DNA of 26,190 bases from an uncultured Christensenellaceae bacterium (lineage in GTDB: Bacteria > Bacillota > Clostridia > Christensenellales > Borkfalkiaceae). Each line of letters begins with the position of its first letter. Positions within the stretch are counted from its first letter, which is position 1. Both the position numbers and the translations under genes were made by a program. The stretch is taken from contig CAJUPX010000025.1 in NCBI GenBank assembly GCA_910588685.1, positions 1 through 26,190 on the forward strand, given 5' to 3'. Positions 1-8,051 of this stretch are shown here, piece by piece. The notes below the pieces were generated by a model, which searched no databases, was not told where the DNA came from, and saw nothing but the letters and a program-made list of their open reading frames with translations.

Positions 1-743
1 CCGTCCTTATCCAGAAATTTAATGTCGAAAGCCTTTGCGAAATTCTGACCGAGGTAATGCGTGGTTCCCGCCTGTAAGCTCTTTCCGTCCTTCATCATAG
101 CTTCCATACCGTAGGTTGCAACCGCGCCCGCAAACTTCTCTTTTTCGGTTTTTCTGCCGCAGATTACGGGAATTGCCAAACAGTTTTCGGCAAATTCTTT
201 GTACACGCCGAGCATCTTTTTTGTTTCCGCTTCCGCTTCTTCCGCGTTAGAGTGTGCGGAATGCCCCTCCTGCCACAAAAATTCAGACGTTCTCAAAAAA
301 GGTCTTGTGGTCTTTTCCCAACGCATTACGTTAGCCCACTGGTTTATCAAAACAGGCAAATCGCGGTACGACTGCACCCATTTGGAGTACATATTGCCTA
401 TAATAGTTTCGGACGTGGGACGGATTGCAAGGGGCTCCGACAGCTCCTCTCCGCCGGCGTGCGTAACAACCGCCACTTCGGGAGCAAACCCCTCAACGTG
501 CTCCGCCTCCTTAGTGAAAAAGCTCATAGGAATGAGCAGGGGGAAATATGCGTTTTCGTAGCCGTTGGCTTTGAAACGCGCGTTGCACTCGTTTTGAATG
601 CTCTCCCAGATTGCGTAACCGTAGGGGCGTATTACCATTGTGCCCTTAACCGGACCGTAATCCACAAGCTTGGTTTTTACAACCACGTCGGTATACCACT
701 GCGGAAAATCTTTTTCTATGTCGGCTATCTGATCAACTGCCAT
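1..743 (-). CDS. proS: Prolyl-tRNA synthetase, N-terminal part (cut by window edge)
   Basis: Charges tRNA-Pro with proline in the cytoplasm. About 247 codons are visible, read from an ATG at 743; the C-terminal part lies outside the window. The translation begins MAVDQIADIEKDFPQWYTDV and continues with class II synthetase signatures: YGPVKGTMVIRPYGYAIWE, then IRPTSETIIGNMYSKW, NQWANVMRWE, and TRPFLRTSEFLWQEGHSAH (motif 2). It ends near LQAGTTHYLGQNFAKAFDI. The absence of an editing insert in this stretch and the wording of these motifs place it in the short archaeal/eukaryote-like ProS type found in many Clostridia, rather than the long E. coli type. AGGAG (756-760) lies 12 nt before the ATG. 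It is transcribed away from the phosphohexomutase gene from its own promoter. Confidence 0.95.
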   Translation of the reverse strand, partial: MAVDQIADIEKDFPQWYTDVVVKTKLVDYGPVKGTMVIRPYGYAIWESIQNECNARFKANGYENAYFPLLIPMSFFTKEAEHVEGFAPEVAVVTHAGGEELSEPLAIRPTSETIIGNMYSKWVQSYRDLPVLINQWANVMRWEKTTRPFLRTSEFLWQEGHSAHSNAEEAEAETKKMLGVYKEFAENCLAIPVICGRKTEKEKFAGAVATYGMEAMMKDGKSLQAGTTHYLGQNFAKAFDIKFLDKD

Positions 744-776
744 AATATAAATTTGCTCCTCGTATTTTTCCAAAGT

Positions 777-804
777 ATTATAACATAACGCACGGCAAAT
801 TCAA
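777..804 (-). promoter_or_regulatory. Sigma-A-type promoter of proS
   Basis: On the minus strand TTGAAT (804-799), a 16-nt spacer and TATAAT (782-777), with a TGT just upstream making an extended -10. Transcription would start near 770 and leave a leader of about 27 nt before the proS ATG. Confidence 0.6.
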
Positions 805-848
805 ACTGTTTTTTTACATTTATTTTCATAAAATAATTTATAAATCAC

Positions 849-877
849 TTGTAATAAAATGCGGAATATATTATAAT
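849..877 (+). promoter_or_regulatory. Sigma-A-type promoter of the phosphohexomutase-transketolase operon
   Basis: TTGTAA (849-854), 17-nt spacer, TATAAT (872-877). The -10 box ends only 11 nt before the ATG at 889, so the predicted start site (about 884) gives a leader of roughly 5 nt with no room for a Shine-Dalgarno site. Confidence 0.55.
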
Positions 878-888
878 AATGTCGGCTT

Positions 889-2379
889 ATGAATTATACT
901 CAACTTAAAAAACTTAAAAGCGGAACGGACGTCCGCGGTATAGCCGTAGGAGACAGCTCCCCCGTTACGCTCACCGACGAAGCGGTGTTTTCCATAACCA
1001 AAGCGTTTTGCGTATGGCTCAAAGGCAAATACGGAAAAACCAACTTAAAAATTGCCGTCGGACACGACAGCCGCATTTCCGCCGACCGCATATGCGCCGC
1101 GGTAAAGTCCGCGCTCGTATCGTCGGGCGCAGACGTTGTGTTTACGGGGCTTTCGTCCACTCCGTCTATGTTCATTTTACTCAAAAAATCCGGGTTCGGC
1201 TGCGACGCTTCCGTAATGATTACCGCCTCGCACCTGCCGTACGACAGAAACGGGCTCAAATTCTTTACCCCCGAAGGCGGACTCGACGGAAAAGACATAG
1301 ACGAAATACTCGAAATTGCGGGTAAAGGCGAATTTTTACACGGCTCCGGCACGGTGGAAAACAAGCCGTTTATGGACGGATACTCGGCTATTTTAATATC
1401 CGAAGTTGAAAGCGCCTGCGGCACCTTGCCGTTAAAGGGCAAAAAAATTATAGTGGACGCGGGCAACGGCGCGGGCGGATTTTTCACCGAAAAGGTGTTA
1501 AAGCCCCTCGGCGCGGACGTTTCGGGCAGTCAGTTTTTAGAACCCGACGGACGTTTCCCCAACCATATTCCCAACCCCGAAGACGAAAACGCTATACAGA
1601 GCCTGCGCTCGGCGGTGCTCAAAAACAAAGCCGACCTCGGAATCATTTTCGACACAGACGTGGACAGGGCTGCCTGCGTGGACGCCGACGGCAATAAAAT
1701 AAACAGAAATTCATTAATCGCGCTGCTTTCAGCCATACTGTTAAAGGACGGCGGCGGCACTATCGTAACCGATTCGGTTACAAGCAACGGGCTTACCGAG
1801 TTTATAGAAAAGCACGGCGGCAAACATTTAAGATACAAGCGCGGCTATAAAAACGTTATAGATAAGTGTATAGAGCTGAACAACAGCGGCGTTAACAGCC
1901 CCCTCGCCATAGAAACGAGCGGACACGCGGCGTTCAGGGACAATTACTACCTCGACGACGGCGCGTATCTCATTGTAAGAATACTTATCTGCCTTTCGCA
2001 GCAGGCTGAAAAAGGACAAACTTTAAATTCGCTTATAGCCGGTTTAAAAATGCCCGCCGAGGAAAAAGAACTGCGCCTGACATTTACTGACAAAAGCGTT
2101 GATTTCAGAAAAGAGGGCAAACAAATTATTGAAGACCTTAAAGCCGCCGCCGAGAAAACGGACGGAATGGTTCTCGCCCCCGATAATTACGAGGGGGTAA
2201 AAATAACGCTCGGCAGCGGAACGTTTATTTTGAGAATGAGCGTGCACGACCCGCAGATACCTATTAACTTTGAAAGCGATTATACAGGCGGAAACAAAAA
2301 AACCGCGGAAACGTTGCTGTCGCTTTTAAACTACGGCTTTTTAAACACGGAAAACTTAAAAAATTTTATCAATAACTGA
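889..2379 (+). CDS. Phosphohexomutase (phosphomannomutase/phosphoglucomutase family)
   Basis: Interconverts hexose 1- and 6-phosphates through a phosphoserine enzyme, feeding nucleotide-sugar and envelope synthesis. All four signatures of the alpha-D-phosphohexomutase superfamily can be read: SGTDVRG at residues 11-17, the phosphoserine loop TASHLP with Ser114 (usual form TASHNP), the Mg-binding DTDVDR at 255-260, and the sugar-binding ETSGH at 342-346. Length, 496 aa, is normal for the family. The Asn-to-Leu change in the phosphoserine loop and the ETSGH loop suggest a less-studied subgroup, so the preferred sugar (glucose, mannose or glucosamine) is not decided here. No Shine-Dalgarno site precedes the ATG, which lies close behind a promoter. 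It is followed 14 nt later by transketolase, so the pair is probably co-transcribed. Confidence 0.9.
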   Translation: MNYTQLKKLKSGTDVRGIAVGDSSPVTLTDEAVFSITKAFCVWLKGKYGKTNLKIAVGHDSRISADRICAAVKSALVSSGADVVFTGLSSTPSMFILLKKSGFGCDASVMITASHLPYDRNGLKFFTPEGGLDGKDIDEILEIAGKGEFLHGSGTVENKPFMDGYSAILISEVESACGTLPLKGKKIIVDAGNGAGGFFTEKVLKPLGADVSGSQFLEPDGRFPNHIPNPEDENAIQSLRSAVLKNKADLGIIFDTDVDRAACVDADGNKINRNSLIALLSAILLKDGGGTIVTDSVTSNGLTEFIEKHGGKHLRYKRGYKNVIDKCIELNNSGVNSPLAIETSGHAAFRDNYYLDDGAYLIVRILICLSQQAEKGQTLNSLIAGLKMPAEEKELRLTFTDKSVDFRKEGKQIIEDLKAAAEKTDGMVLAPDNYEGVKITLGSGTFILRMSVHDPQIPINFESDYTGGNKKTAETLLSLLNYGFLNTENLKNFINN

Positions 2380-2393
2380 TTAAGGAGAAATTT

Positions 2394-4415
2394 ATGTCAA
2401 TCAACACAAAATGCGTAGACACTTTGAGAATACTTTCCGCCGAAAGTATAGAAAAAGCCAAATCGGGACACCCCGGAATTTGCCTCGGAGCTGCTCCTAT
2501 CGCATACGGACTCTTCGCCGATTTTCTAAATTTCAGCGTAAAAAACCCCAAGTGGGATAACCGCGACAGGTTTATTCTCTCCGCCGGTCACGGTTCTATG
2601 CTCTTATACTCGCTTCTGCACATATTCGGTTACAATGTAACCAAAGAGGACTTAATGCAGTTCAGACAGCTTGGCTCCAAAACGCCCGGTCACCCCGAGT
2701 ACGGCGTAACCGACGGCGTGGAAACCTCCACCGGTCCCCTTGCGCAGGGTCTGGGCAACGCCGTGGGTTTTGCGGTTGCAGAAGCGCACCTGGCGGCTAT
2801 ATTCAACAAACCCGGCTATGAAATAGTAGACCACTACACCTACGTTTTGTGCGGCGACGGCTGCCTGGAAGAGGGCTTGAGCTACGAAGCCTGCTCTTTT
2901 GCTGGCACCCAGAAGCTCGGCAAGCTCATTCTCCTTTACGATAAGAACAACATCACAATCGAGGGCGATATATCCACCAACTTCACCGAGGATACGGCTA
3001 CGCGCTTTGCAGCGCAGGGCTGGCAGGTTATCCGCGTGCCCGACGCAAACGATTTGGCTATGTTAAGAGCGGCAATAACCAAAGCCAAGGCGGAAACGGA
3101 ACGCCCCTCAATAGTTATCTGCAACACTAAAATAGGCTACGGCAGCCCGCTGGAAAACTCGGCGGACGTGCACGGCGCGCCTATGGGCGAAGCAAACCTC
3201 ATAGAAACTAAAAAGAGACTCAACTGGACGGAAGAGCCGTTTGAGGTGCCCGAGGATGTAAAAGAGCACTGCCGCCGCATTGCAGAGAAAAAGGCGCAGG
3301 AAGAGGAAAAATGGAACGAGCTGTTTGAAAGATACGAAAAGGTATACCCCCTGCTCGCCGCAAAATACAAGCAGTTTAAAGAGGGGTACGATATAGACCT
3401 CGCCCAGCTCGAAGCGCTTATAGACCGCGACAAGGCGGACGCGACCCGTACGAGCGGCGGCATAATACTTAACGCGCTTGCAAACAATATGCCCAACCTT
3501 ATGTCCGGTTCGGCAGACCTTGCCCCCTCCACAAAAACCGAACTCAAGGGCAAAGGTCATTTCTCGCCCGAAAACAGAGCGGGCTGCAATATAAGGTTCG
3601 GCATACGCGAGCACGCAATGGCGGCAATCTGCAACGGCATATCGCTGCACGGCGGGCTTAAAATAGTTTGCTCCACTTTCTTTTCTTTCTCCGATTATAT
3701 GAAAGCGGGCATACGTATGAGCGCGCTTATGAAAACGCCCGTAATTTACGTTATGACGCACGACTCCATAGGCGTTGGCGAGGACGGTCCCACGCACCAG
3801 CCGGTAGAGCAGCTTATCGCGCTCCGCTCTATCCCCGGGCTCAGCGTGTACCGCCCCTGCGACGGTATGGAAACGGTAGCCGCGTATGCATATGCGTTCA
3901 CGCACGACAATCCCACCGTTATAGTGCTTTCGCGCCAGAACCTAAACCAGTACGCAACGACGAGCGAAAACGCATTGAACGGCGCGTATATTTTAGACGA
4001 CTGCAAAGACGAGCCCGACGTATTGCTCATAGGCACCGGCTCTGAAATTCAGCTGTGCGTGGAGGCAAAAAAACTGCTCGAAGACGAAAACCTCAACGTA
4101 CGCGTAGTTTCAATGCCGTGTATGAACGAGTTTGACAGCCGGAGCGCGGAATACAAACAGTCGGTATTGCCCGATTCCGTAAAAGCCCGCGTTTGCGTTG
4201 AGGCGGCTTCGCACTACTCCTGGTATCAGTACGCGCGCGACTACGGCGAGATTATAGCTATGACCACTTTCGGTGTTTCCGGACCTGCAAAAGTACTTTT
4301 CGAGCATTTCGGTTTCACCCCCGAAAACGTAGCCGACGCGGCCAAGAGGTCGATAATAACCCTCAGAACGGAGAACATAAACGTTCCCGCCAACTTAAAG
4401 AAAGGTAAAAGATAA
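2394..4415 (+). CDS. tkt: Transketolase
   Basis: Thiamine-diphosphate enzyme of the non-oxidative pentose phosphate pathway that moves two-carbon units between ketoses and aldoses. At 673 aa it is a full-length single-chain enzyme with pyrophosphate, pyrimidine and C-terminal domains. Visible marks are the N-terminal SGHPG, the ThDP/Mg motif starting CGDG at 153-156 and closing with NN at 185-186, and RFGIREHAM at 401-409 with the catalytic Glu406. The stretch around GVGEDGPTHQPVEQL matches the transketolase signature near the middle of the protein. AAGGAG about 9 nt upstream gives a strong ribosome-binding site. It shares a transcript with the upstream phosphohexomutase, linking sugar-phosphate interconversions, and is followed by a GC-rich hairpin. 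Confidence 0.97.
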   Translation: MSINTKCVDTLRILSAESIEKAKSGHPGICLGAAPIAYGLFADFLNFSVKNPKWDNRDRFILSAGHGSMLLYSLLHIFGYNVTKEDLMQFRQLGSKTPGHPEYGVTDGVETSTGPLAQGLGNAVGFAVAEAHLAAIFNKPGYEIVDHYTYVLCGDGCLEEGLSYEACSFAGTQKLGKLILLYDKNNITIEGDISTNFTEDTATRFAAQGWQVIRVPDANDLAMLRAAITKAKAETERPSIVICNTKIGYGSPLENSADVHGAPMGEANLIETKKRLNWTEEPFEVPEDVKEHCRRIAEKKAQEEEKWNELFERYEKVYPLLAAKYKQFKEGYDIDLAQLEALIDRDKADATRTSGGIILNALANNMPNLMSGSADLAPSTKTELKGKGHFSPENRAGCNIRFGIREHAMAAICNGISLHGGLKIVCSTFFSFSDYMKAGIRMSALMKTPVIYVMTHDSIGVGEDGPTHQPVEQLIALRSIPGLSVYRPCDGMETVAAYAYAFTHDNPTVIVLSRQNLNQYATTSENALNGAYILDDCKDEPDVLLIGTGSEIQLCVEAKKLLEDENLNVRVVSMPCMNEFDSRSAEYKQSVLPDSVKARVCVEAASHYSWYQYARDYGEIIAMTTFGVSGPAKVLFEHFGFTPENVADAAKRSIITLRTENINVPANLKKGKR

Positions 4416-4433
4416 TTAATTTATAACGTTAAC

Positions 4434-4461
4434 CCGCGCCGCCTTTGTAAAGGCGGCGCGG
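4434..4461 (+). terminator. GC-rich hairpin after transketolase (likely terminator)
   Basis: CCGCGCCGCC pairs with GGCGGCGCGG around a short TTTGTAAA loop. The run after it is only ATTTATAAT, so the U-tract is weak and termination may be incomplete. Confidence 0.55.
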
Positions 4462-4620
4462 ATTTATAATAAGCAAAAAATTTATTAATTTTAAATCAGC
4501 GTTAAAGGCAGAACTAATCTGACATAAATAAATTTCAATATGGCTTTTAGCCGTTTCCTAACACAAATAATAATTAAAACTGTATAATCAATTTATGAAT
4601 AAATTTTTTAGGAGATTTTT

Positions 4621-4827
4621 ATGAAAAAATTTATAAAGATTGATTTAATTAAAGACTATATACGCACAAACAATTTAACAAATTCAGAATTTTGTAAATT
4701 ATGCAATATCCGTATTTTAACCCTTGAACGCATTTTAAATGATGATATTCACGTTGAATTAAATGCAATATTACGAATATCACGCATTTTGAAAATAAGA
4801 TTATGCGAAATGTTTTACGACAGTTAA
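4621..4827 (+). CDS. Small HTH-like DNA-binding protein, AT-rich
   Basis: A 68-aa protein whose predicted fold is almost entirely helical. Residues about 18-38, running from LTNSEFCKLCNI to LTLERIL, resemble the helix-turn-helix of XRE/Cro-type repressors, followed by ILRISRILKIRLCEMF, which matches the usual last helices (an alternation of residues then xLCxMF). AGGAG about 7 nt before the ATG is a good ribosome-binding site and TATAAT (4583-4588) lies upstream, though I see no convincing -35. Base composition is far more AT-rich than neighbouring genes, with codons such as aaa, tta and att dominating. This suggests later acquisition, perhaps as a lone regulator left from a mobile element. 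Targets are unknown. The gene stands alone and ends in a shared bidirectional terminator. Confidence 0.7.
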   Translation: MKKFIKIDLIKDYIRTNNLTNSEFCKLCNIRILTLERILNDDIHVELNAILRISRILKIRLCEMFYDS

Positions 4828-4829
4828 AA

Positions 4830-4862
4830 ATACGCCCCGCGGGTTATGCCCGCGGGGCGTAT
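4830..4862. terminator. Bidirectional terminator between the HTH gene and the lipoprotein gene
   Basis: A perfect 14-bp stem, left arm ATACGCCCCGCGGG (4830-4843), loop TTATG, right arm 4849-4862. AAAAATA on the left gives a U-tract for minus-strand transcripts; the plus side has only a short T-rich tail. It sits between two converging genes. Confidence 0.85.
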
Positions 4863-4879
4863 CTGTTTCTACTTTTATA

Positions 4880-6241
4880 TTATTCCGGTTGATTAACAAT
4901 AAACGCGGGATAACCGTGTCCGTACCACACGTCAACGGCGGAACCGTCCGCCTTAAAATCGTATTTTGAACCTCTGCCGCCGAAATCAGCCGACGAGTTG
5001 GGCGCAAACAGCCTCGCGGCAACCGCGTTGCCGCTTCCGTCCGTCACTTTAACGTAAACGGGATCGTCCTGCGCATCAATCATAAATAAACATATATCGC
5101 CTATTTGCAGAGCGTAAGGGTCGCTTTCGGTACCTGCGCCGTTCTCCTTATCGCATACAATACTGAACTTCACTTCGGCAACGTCGCCGCCGAATTTCTC
5201 TCCGAGCATTGCGCCGAACGAAAAACTCTGCCCCTCTTTAACGTACGCAACCAGCTTAAACGCGCCCGTCTTACCTTCCGCATCCTCTTCAAACACAAAT
5301 CCGTAACCGCCGGTAAGCGTAACGTATTCGCAATCGGAGCTTATCACGTAAAAACCCGTGACGTCTGCAACAAACGAATTGTGCACCGTTCCGCCCTTAG
5401 CCGTAAAGTGGAAGCTGTTGTACTGCGTTTCGGGCGTGCCGTCGTAGACTTCCGCAACGTAAGGGTTGTGCTCAGAGCCCTGCGGCGCGTTGAGTTTAAC
5501 CGTAAACTTGAAATCCGCCGCCGCGCCGTCGCTCATAGAAACGCTGAAACTATACCTGCCGTCGGTTGACAGAGTAAGCCTTATATCCGCGCCCGTAGTT
5601 TCTCCGCACTTAAACACCGCTTTGTCGTTTTCAGCGTACACGCTGTAAAAAATTTCTTCGGATTCCGCAACCGAGTCCTTAACCGAAAGTCTGTAATAAA
5701 CGGTTGCGCCCGCGGCAACGCTCGCGTTAAATTCGCCTGCGTCCGATATATCTATGGGGTTTGACTCCGAGCCGCCCTTATCGGACGACTCCTCTACGGT
5801 AAGCGTAAACGACACCACAACCCTTGTTCCGTCGCTTATGGCAAGCGTAAAAAGATAATCGCCATTTTCGTCCGCAATCAGCTCAACGGGATTTCCCGTG
5901 CGCGTGCCGCTCGTAAACGCGGCTTTTGTCTGCCCCGATGAAACGGTAAACGCCTTGCCCTCCGCAGGCGCGGGCGCCGTAACCTTAAAATAGAGCGTTG
6001 CGCCCTCCGGCACCGTAACCCTCGTGCTGCCGGTTTTAGAAATTATTACAGGATTATCCTTAGTCCCCTCTTCGGGCTTAGGGTCGGGCTTGTCGCCGGG
6101 GTCGGGTTTATTGCCCGGCTGTTCCGTTCCCGACGGGTTATCGTTATCATTATCTCCGTTTTTGCACGCAGCCGCAAAACAAACGCAAAGCGCGACGCAT
6201 ACGGTAAGCAGAGCTAATAAAATTATTTTAAACTTTTTCAT
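4880..6241 (-). CDS. Secreted lipoprotein with repeated beta-rich domains, function unknown
   Basis: Start chosen at the ATG at 6241 rather than the one at 6253, because GGAG (6251-6248) sits 6 nt upstream of it. This gives 453 aa. Residues 1-26 form a lipoprotein signal: MKKFK, a hydrophobic run, then FAAAC with Cys26 as lipidation site. A linker of Asp/Asn and Pro/Lys repeats (about 27-60) would span the wall. After it come two clear paralogous domains (about 60-152 and 156-249). Each opens with a NP turn, has GATLYFKV or GATVYYRL about 20 residues later, and closes with ISDGT..FTLTV or MSDGA..FTVKL. Two more diverged units begin at SEHNPY and TESDPY. The fold is probably beta-sandwich, so adhesion or ligand binding is a guess. 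It has its own promoter and ends at the bidirectional terminator. Confidence 0.8.
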   Translation of the reverse strand: MKKFKIILLALLTVCVALCVCFAAACKNGDNDNDNPSGTEQPGNKPDPGDKPDPKPEEGTKDNPVIISKTGSTRVTVPEGATLYFKVTAPAPAEGKAFTVSSGQTKAAFTSGTRTGNPVELIADENGDYLFTLAISDGTRVVVSFTLTVEESSDKGGSESNPIDISDAGEFNASVAAGATVYYRLSVKDSVAESEEIFYSVYAENDKAVFKCGETTGADIRLTLSTDGRYSFSVSMSDGAAADFKFTVKLNAPQGSEHNPYVAEVYDGTPETQYNSFHFTAKGGTVHNSFVADVTGFYVISSDCEYVTLTGGYGFVFEEDAEGKTGAFKLVAYVKEGQSFSFGAMLGEKFGGDVAEVKFSIVCDKENGAGTESDPYALQIGDICLFMIDAQDDPVYVKVTDGSGNAVAARLFAPNSSADFGGRGSKYDFKADGSAVDVWYGHGYPAFIVNQPE

Positions 6242-6280
6242 CTCGTACTCCATATTATTATAATATAAGCGTTTTTTTAT

Positions 6281-6309
6281 AGTTTAACCGAATACCGCCC
6301 GTTTGTCAA
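6281..6309 (-). promoter_or_regulatory. Promoter of the lipoprotein gene
   Basis: Minus strand TTGACA (6309-6304), 17-nt spacer, TAAACT (6286-6281). The -35 is perfect and the -10 matches 4 of 6 positions. The leader would be about 35 nt. Confidence 0.6.
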
Positions 6310-6329
6310 ATATATTTTCATAAAATTAC

Positions 6330-6354
6330 AAAAAACCTGCATAATATATGCAGG
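6330..6354 (-). terminator. Intrinsic terminator of the trmB-metallophosphoesterase operon
   Basis: On the minus strand CCTGCAT, a 5-nt loop, ATGCAGG, then six T. It lies between the metallophosphoesterase stop codon and the promoter of the lipoprotein gene, so it insulates the two. Confidence 0.85.
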
Positions 6355-6381
6355 AATGAATAATTGTATAAAATTTTGAAA

Positions 6382-7185
6382 TTAATTAACGTTAATTCCT
6401 GTCAGATTAATAACCACCATTTCGGGGCGGTTGAAAAGCCGCAGCGGACACTGTGAATTGCCCAGCCCGCGCGAAATAACTATGCGCGTTTTGCCGCAGG
6501 TATGCACGCCCGAAGTGAGCGCGGGAAAAACGCCCTGCCCGGGCGAATATACGCCGATTCCCGTAAACGGTATGCGCCACTGTCCGCCGTGCGCGTGGCC
6601 GCACAGTACGACGTCGTAGCCCGCCTCGGCATATTTTTCCGCGTATTCGGGTCTGTGCGCGAGCAAAAGCTTAGGATAGCCGCCGGGTGGTGTAATTTTA
6701 AATATTTTATCGTTTTTGAGCGAAGCGCAGTTAAGCCCTGTAACGCTCAGCCCGCAAACCTGCTCCGTACAATCGTCAAGCACGCGCGCACCCGCCGCCG
6801 CAAGCCGTTCCCTGAACTGCGCGTAGCCTTTGTTGCGCATTTCGTGATTGCCCGAAACGTAAACAACCGGCGCGATTTTGCTTATGTTTTCAACGAGTTC
6901 TAACGCAACTTCTATATTTTTCTGCGTATACAGATGAATAATATCGCCCGTAACCGCAATAAAATCCGGGGATTGCGCGGCGATTTTTTTTATCAGTCTT
7001 TTATTGCTTTTGCCGAACAGCTTACCGTGCAAGTCGGAAAGATGCACTATTTTTAAACCGCGTTCAAGCCCCGCAACCGCAATTTTACGGCGCGTGGTTT
7101 TAAGCCAGGAATTATTCAGCCAGATAAACGCTAAAACGGCTAAAACTCCGCCGGCAACGCCCAGCGCAATATAAAAAAACGTCAT
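6382..7185 (-). CDS. Membrane-anchored calcineurin-like metallophosphoesterase (YkuE/YaeI-like)
   Basis: A 267-aa protein with an N-terminal transmembrane segment (about residues 4-23) followed by a two-metal phosphoesterase domain. The canonical motifs are all present: DLHG at 51-54, GD at 80-81, GNHE at 112-115 and GHAHGGQW near 194-201. The family member YkuE is an exported or membrane-tethered phosphodiesterase, and E. coli YaeI/LpxG-type relatives act on lipid pyrophosphates. The substrate here is not decided by sequence. The active domain is probably outside the cytoplasmic membrane or at its surface. The start is fixed by AAAGGAG just after the trmB stop codon, 11 nt separate the genes, and the two probably form one transcript ending at the terminator at 6330-6354. 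Confidence 0.88.
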   Translation of the reverse strand: MTFFYIALGVAGGVLAVLAFIWLNNSWLKTTRRKIAVAGLERGLKIVHLSDLHGKLFGKSNKRLIKKIAAQSPDFIAVTGDIIHLYTQKNIEVALELVENISKIAPVVYVSGNHEMRNKGYAQFRERLAAAGARVLDDCTEQVCGLSVTGLNCASLKNDKIFKITPPGGYPKLLLAHRPEYAEKYAEAGYDVVLCGHAHGGQWRIPFTGIGVYSPGQGVFPALTSGVHTCGKTRIVISRGLGNSQCPLRLFNRPEMVVINLTGINVN

Positions 7186-7196
7186 TTAACTCCTTT

Positions 7197-7865
7197 TTAA
7201 GGCGCGGCGAACACCGACCTGTAAATTTTTTTACCGCGTGACTTGAACAGCCTTTCGTGCTCGGTTTCCACGTCCCCCTCAACGGGCTGCGCGTAATCGA
7301 AACAGACATATTTTTGTATAAATCCCTCCGAAAGCATACTCTCGCGCGAGAACTCGAAAAAATCCCCGTCGTCGGTCTTTTGCACTATCTCCCCGCCCGG
7401 TTTTAAAAGCCGCTTGTATATCCGCAGAAATCTCGGGTGCGTGAGCCGCTGTTTTTTATAGCCCTCTTTGGGCAGCGGATTTGAAAAATTAAGATAAATT
7501 TTATCAACCGAGCCGTCGGCGAAATACTTTGTTAAAACCTCCGCGGCGCAGTTTAAAAAATACACGTTTTTAATATTTTCGTCTTTTACGCGTTCAAGCG
7601 CCTCTATTAAAACGTTGGAAATCTTTTCGCACGCAACGTAGTTTATACCGGGGTTGAGCTTTGCCGTTTCGCAAACGAATTTGCCTTTGCCGCAGCCTAT
7701 TTCCAGAACAACCGCGTTGCCGTTGCCGAAAATTGCCCGCAAATCGAGCAATTCCTTTGTATTTGCCGCCCTGAGCATATTTTTATCGGACAGGTCGGCG
7801 ACAGTTACTATATCCGAGCAAGCTTTTAGCCGCTCTTCCAGATTACATTTTTTGTGCATTCTCAT
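7197..7865 (-). CDS. trmB: tRNA (guanine-N7)-methyltransferase
   Basis: Makes 7-methylguanosine at position 46 of tRNA variable loops, using S-adenosylmethionine. The protein contains the motif I loop LEIGCGKGKF, the acidic turn ACEK that binds the ribose of SAM, and the TrmB hallmark NFSNPLPKEGYKKQRLTHPRFL-type stretch. It ends with the family's TEHERLFKSRGKKIYR. I place the start at the ATG at 7865, giving MRMHKK, because TrmB proteins usually begin MRMRxKP; an upstream in-frame ATG at 7895 would add ten residues, and neither has a clear Shine-Dalgarno site. The usual D in FSDPWPK is N here, with Leu in place of Trp. It lies upstream of, and close to, the metallophosphoesterase gene. Confidence 0.92.
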   Translation of the reverse strand: MRMHKKCNLEERLKACSDIVTVADLSDKNMLRAANTKELLDLRAIFGNGNAVVLEIGCGKGKFVCETAKLNPGINYVACEKISNVLIEALERVKDENIKNVYFLNCAAEVLTKYFADGSVDKIYLNFSNPLPKEGYKKQRLTHPRFLRIYKRLLKPGGEIVQKTDDGDFFEFSRESMLSEGFIQKYVCFDYAQPVEGDVETEHERLFKSRGKKIYRSVFAAP

Positions 7866-8051
7866 AATACGTGTACCCGTACGGTATTTTATCATTTTGC
7901 GCGGCGTTTGGCAAGTGTGAAAAGGTTATATATTTATTTTAATTTTATTTTAAGGCAAAGCGTTTAAAAGCCTGAAAAAACAGTTAAAAATAACCGTCGG
8001 GTGAAAAAATCTAATTTTATTCCGTGGCGTCGGACGGAAAACGGAGTAAAA

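Noticed and set aside
900..1487. Minus-strand frame of 195 codons inside the phosphohexomutase gene
   Set aside because: Antisense of the catalytic core of a recognised enzyme, Pro/Ser-rich product without motifs.
3108..3905. Long minus-strand frame of about 265 codons inside transketolase
   Set aside because: It lies entirely opposite a strongly conserved gene, has no ribosome-binding site, and its His/Arg/Tyr-rich product matches no family; a shadow of the codon bias of the plus strand.
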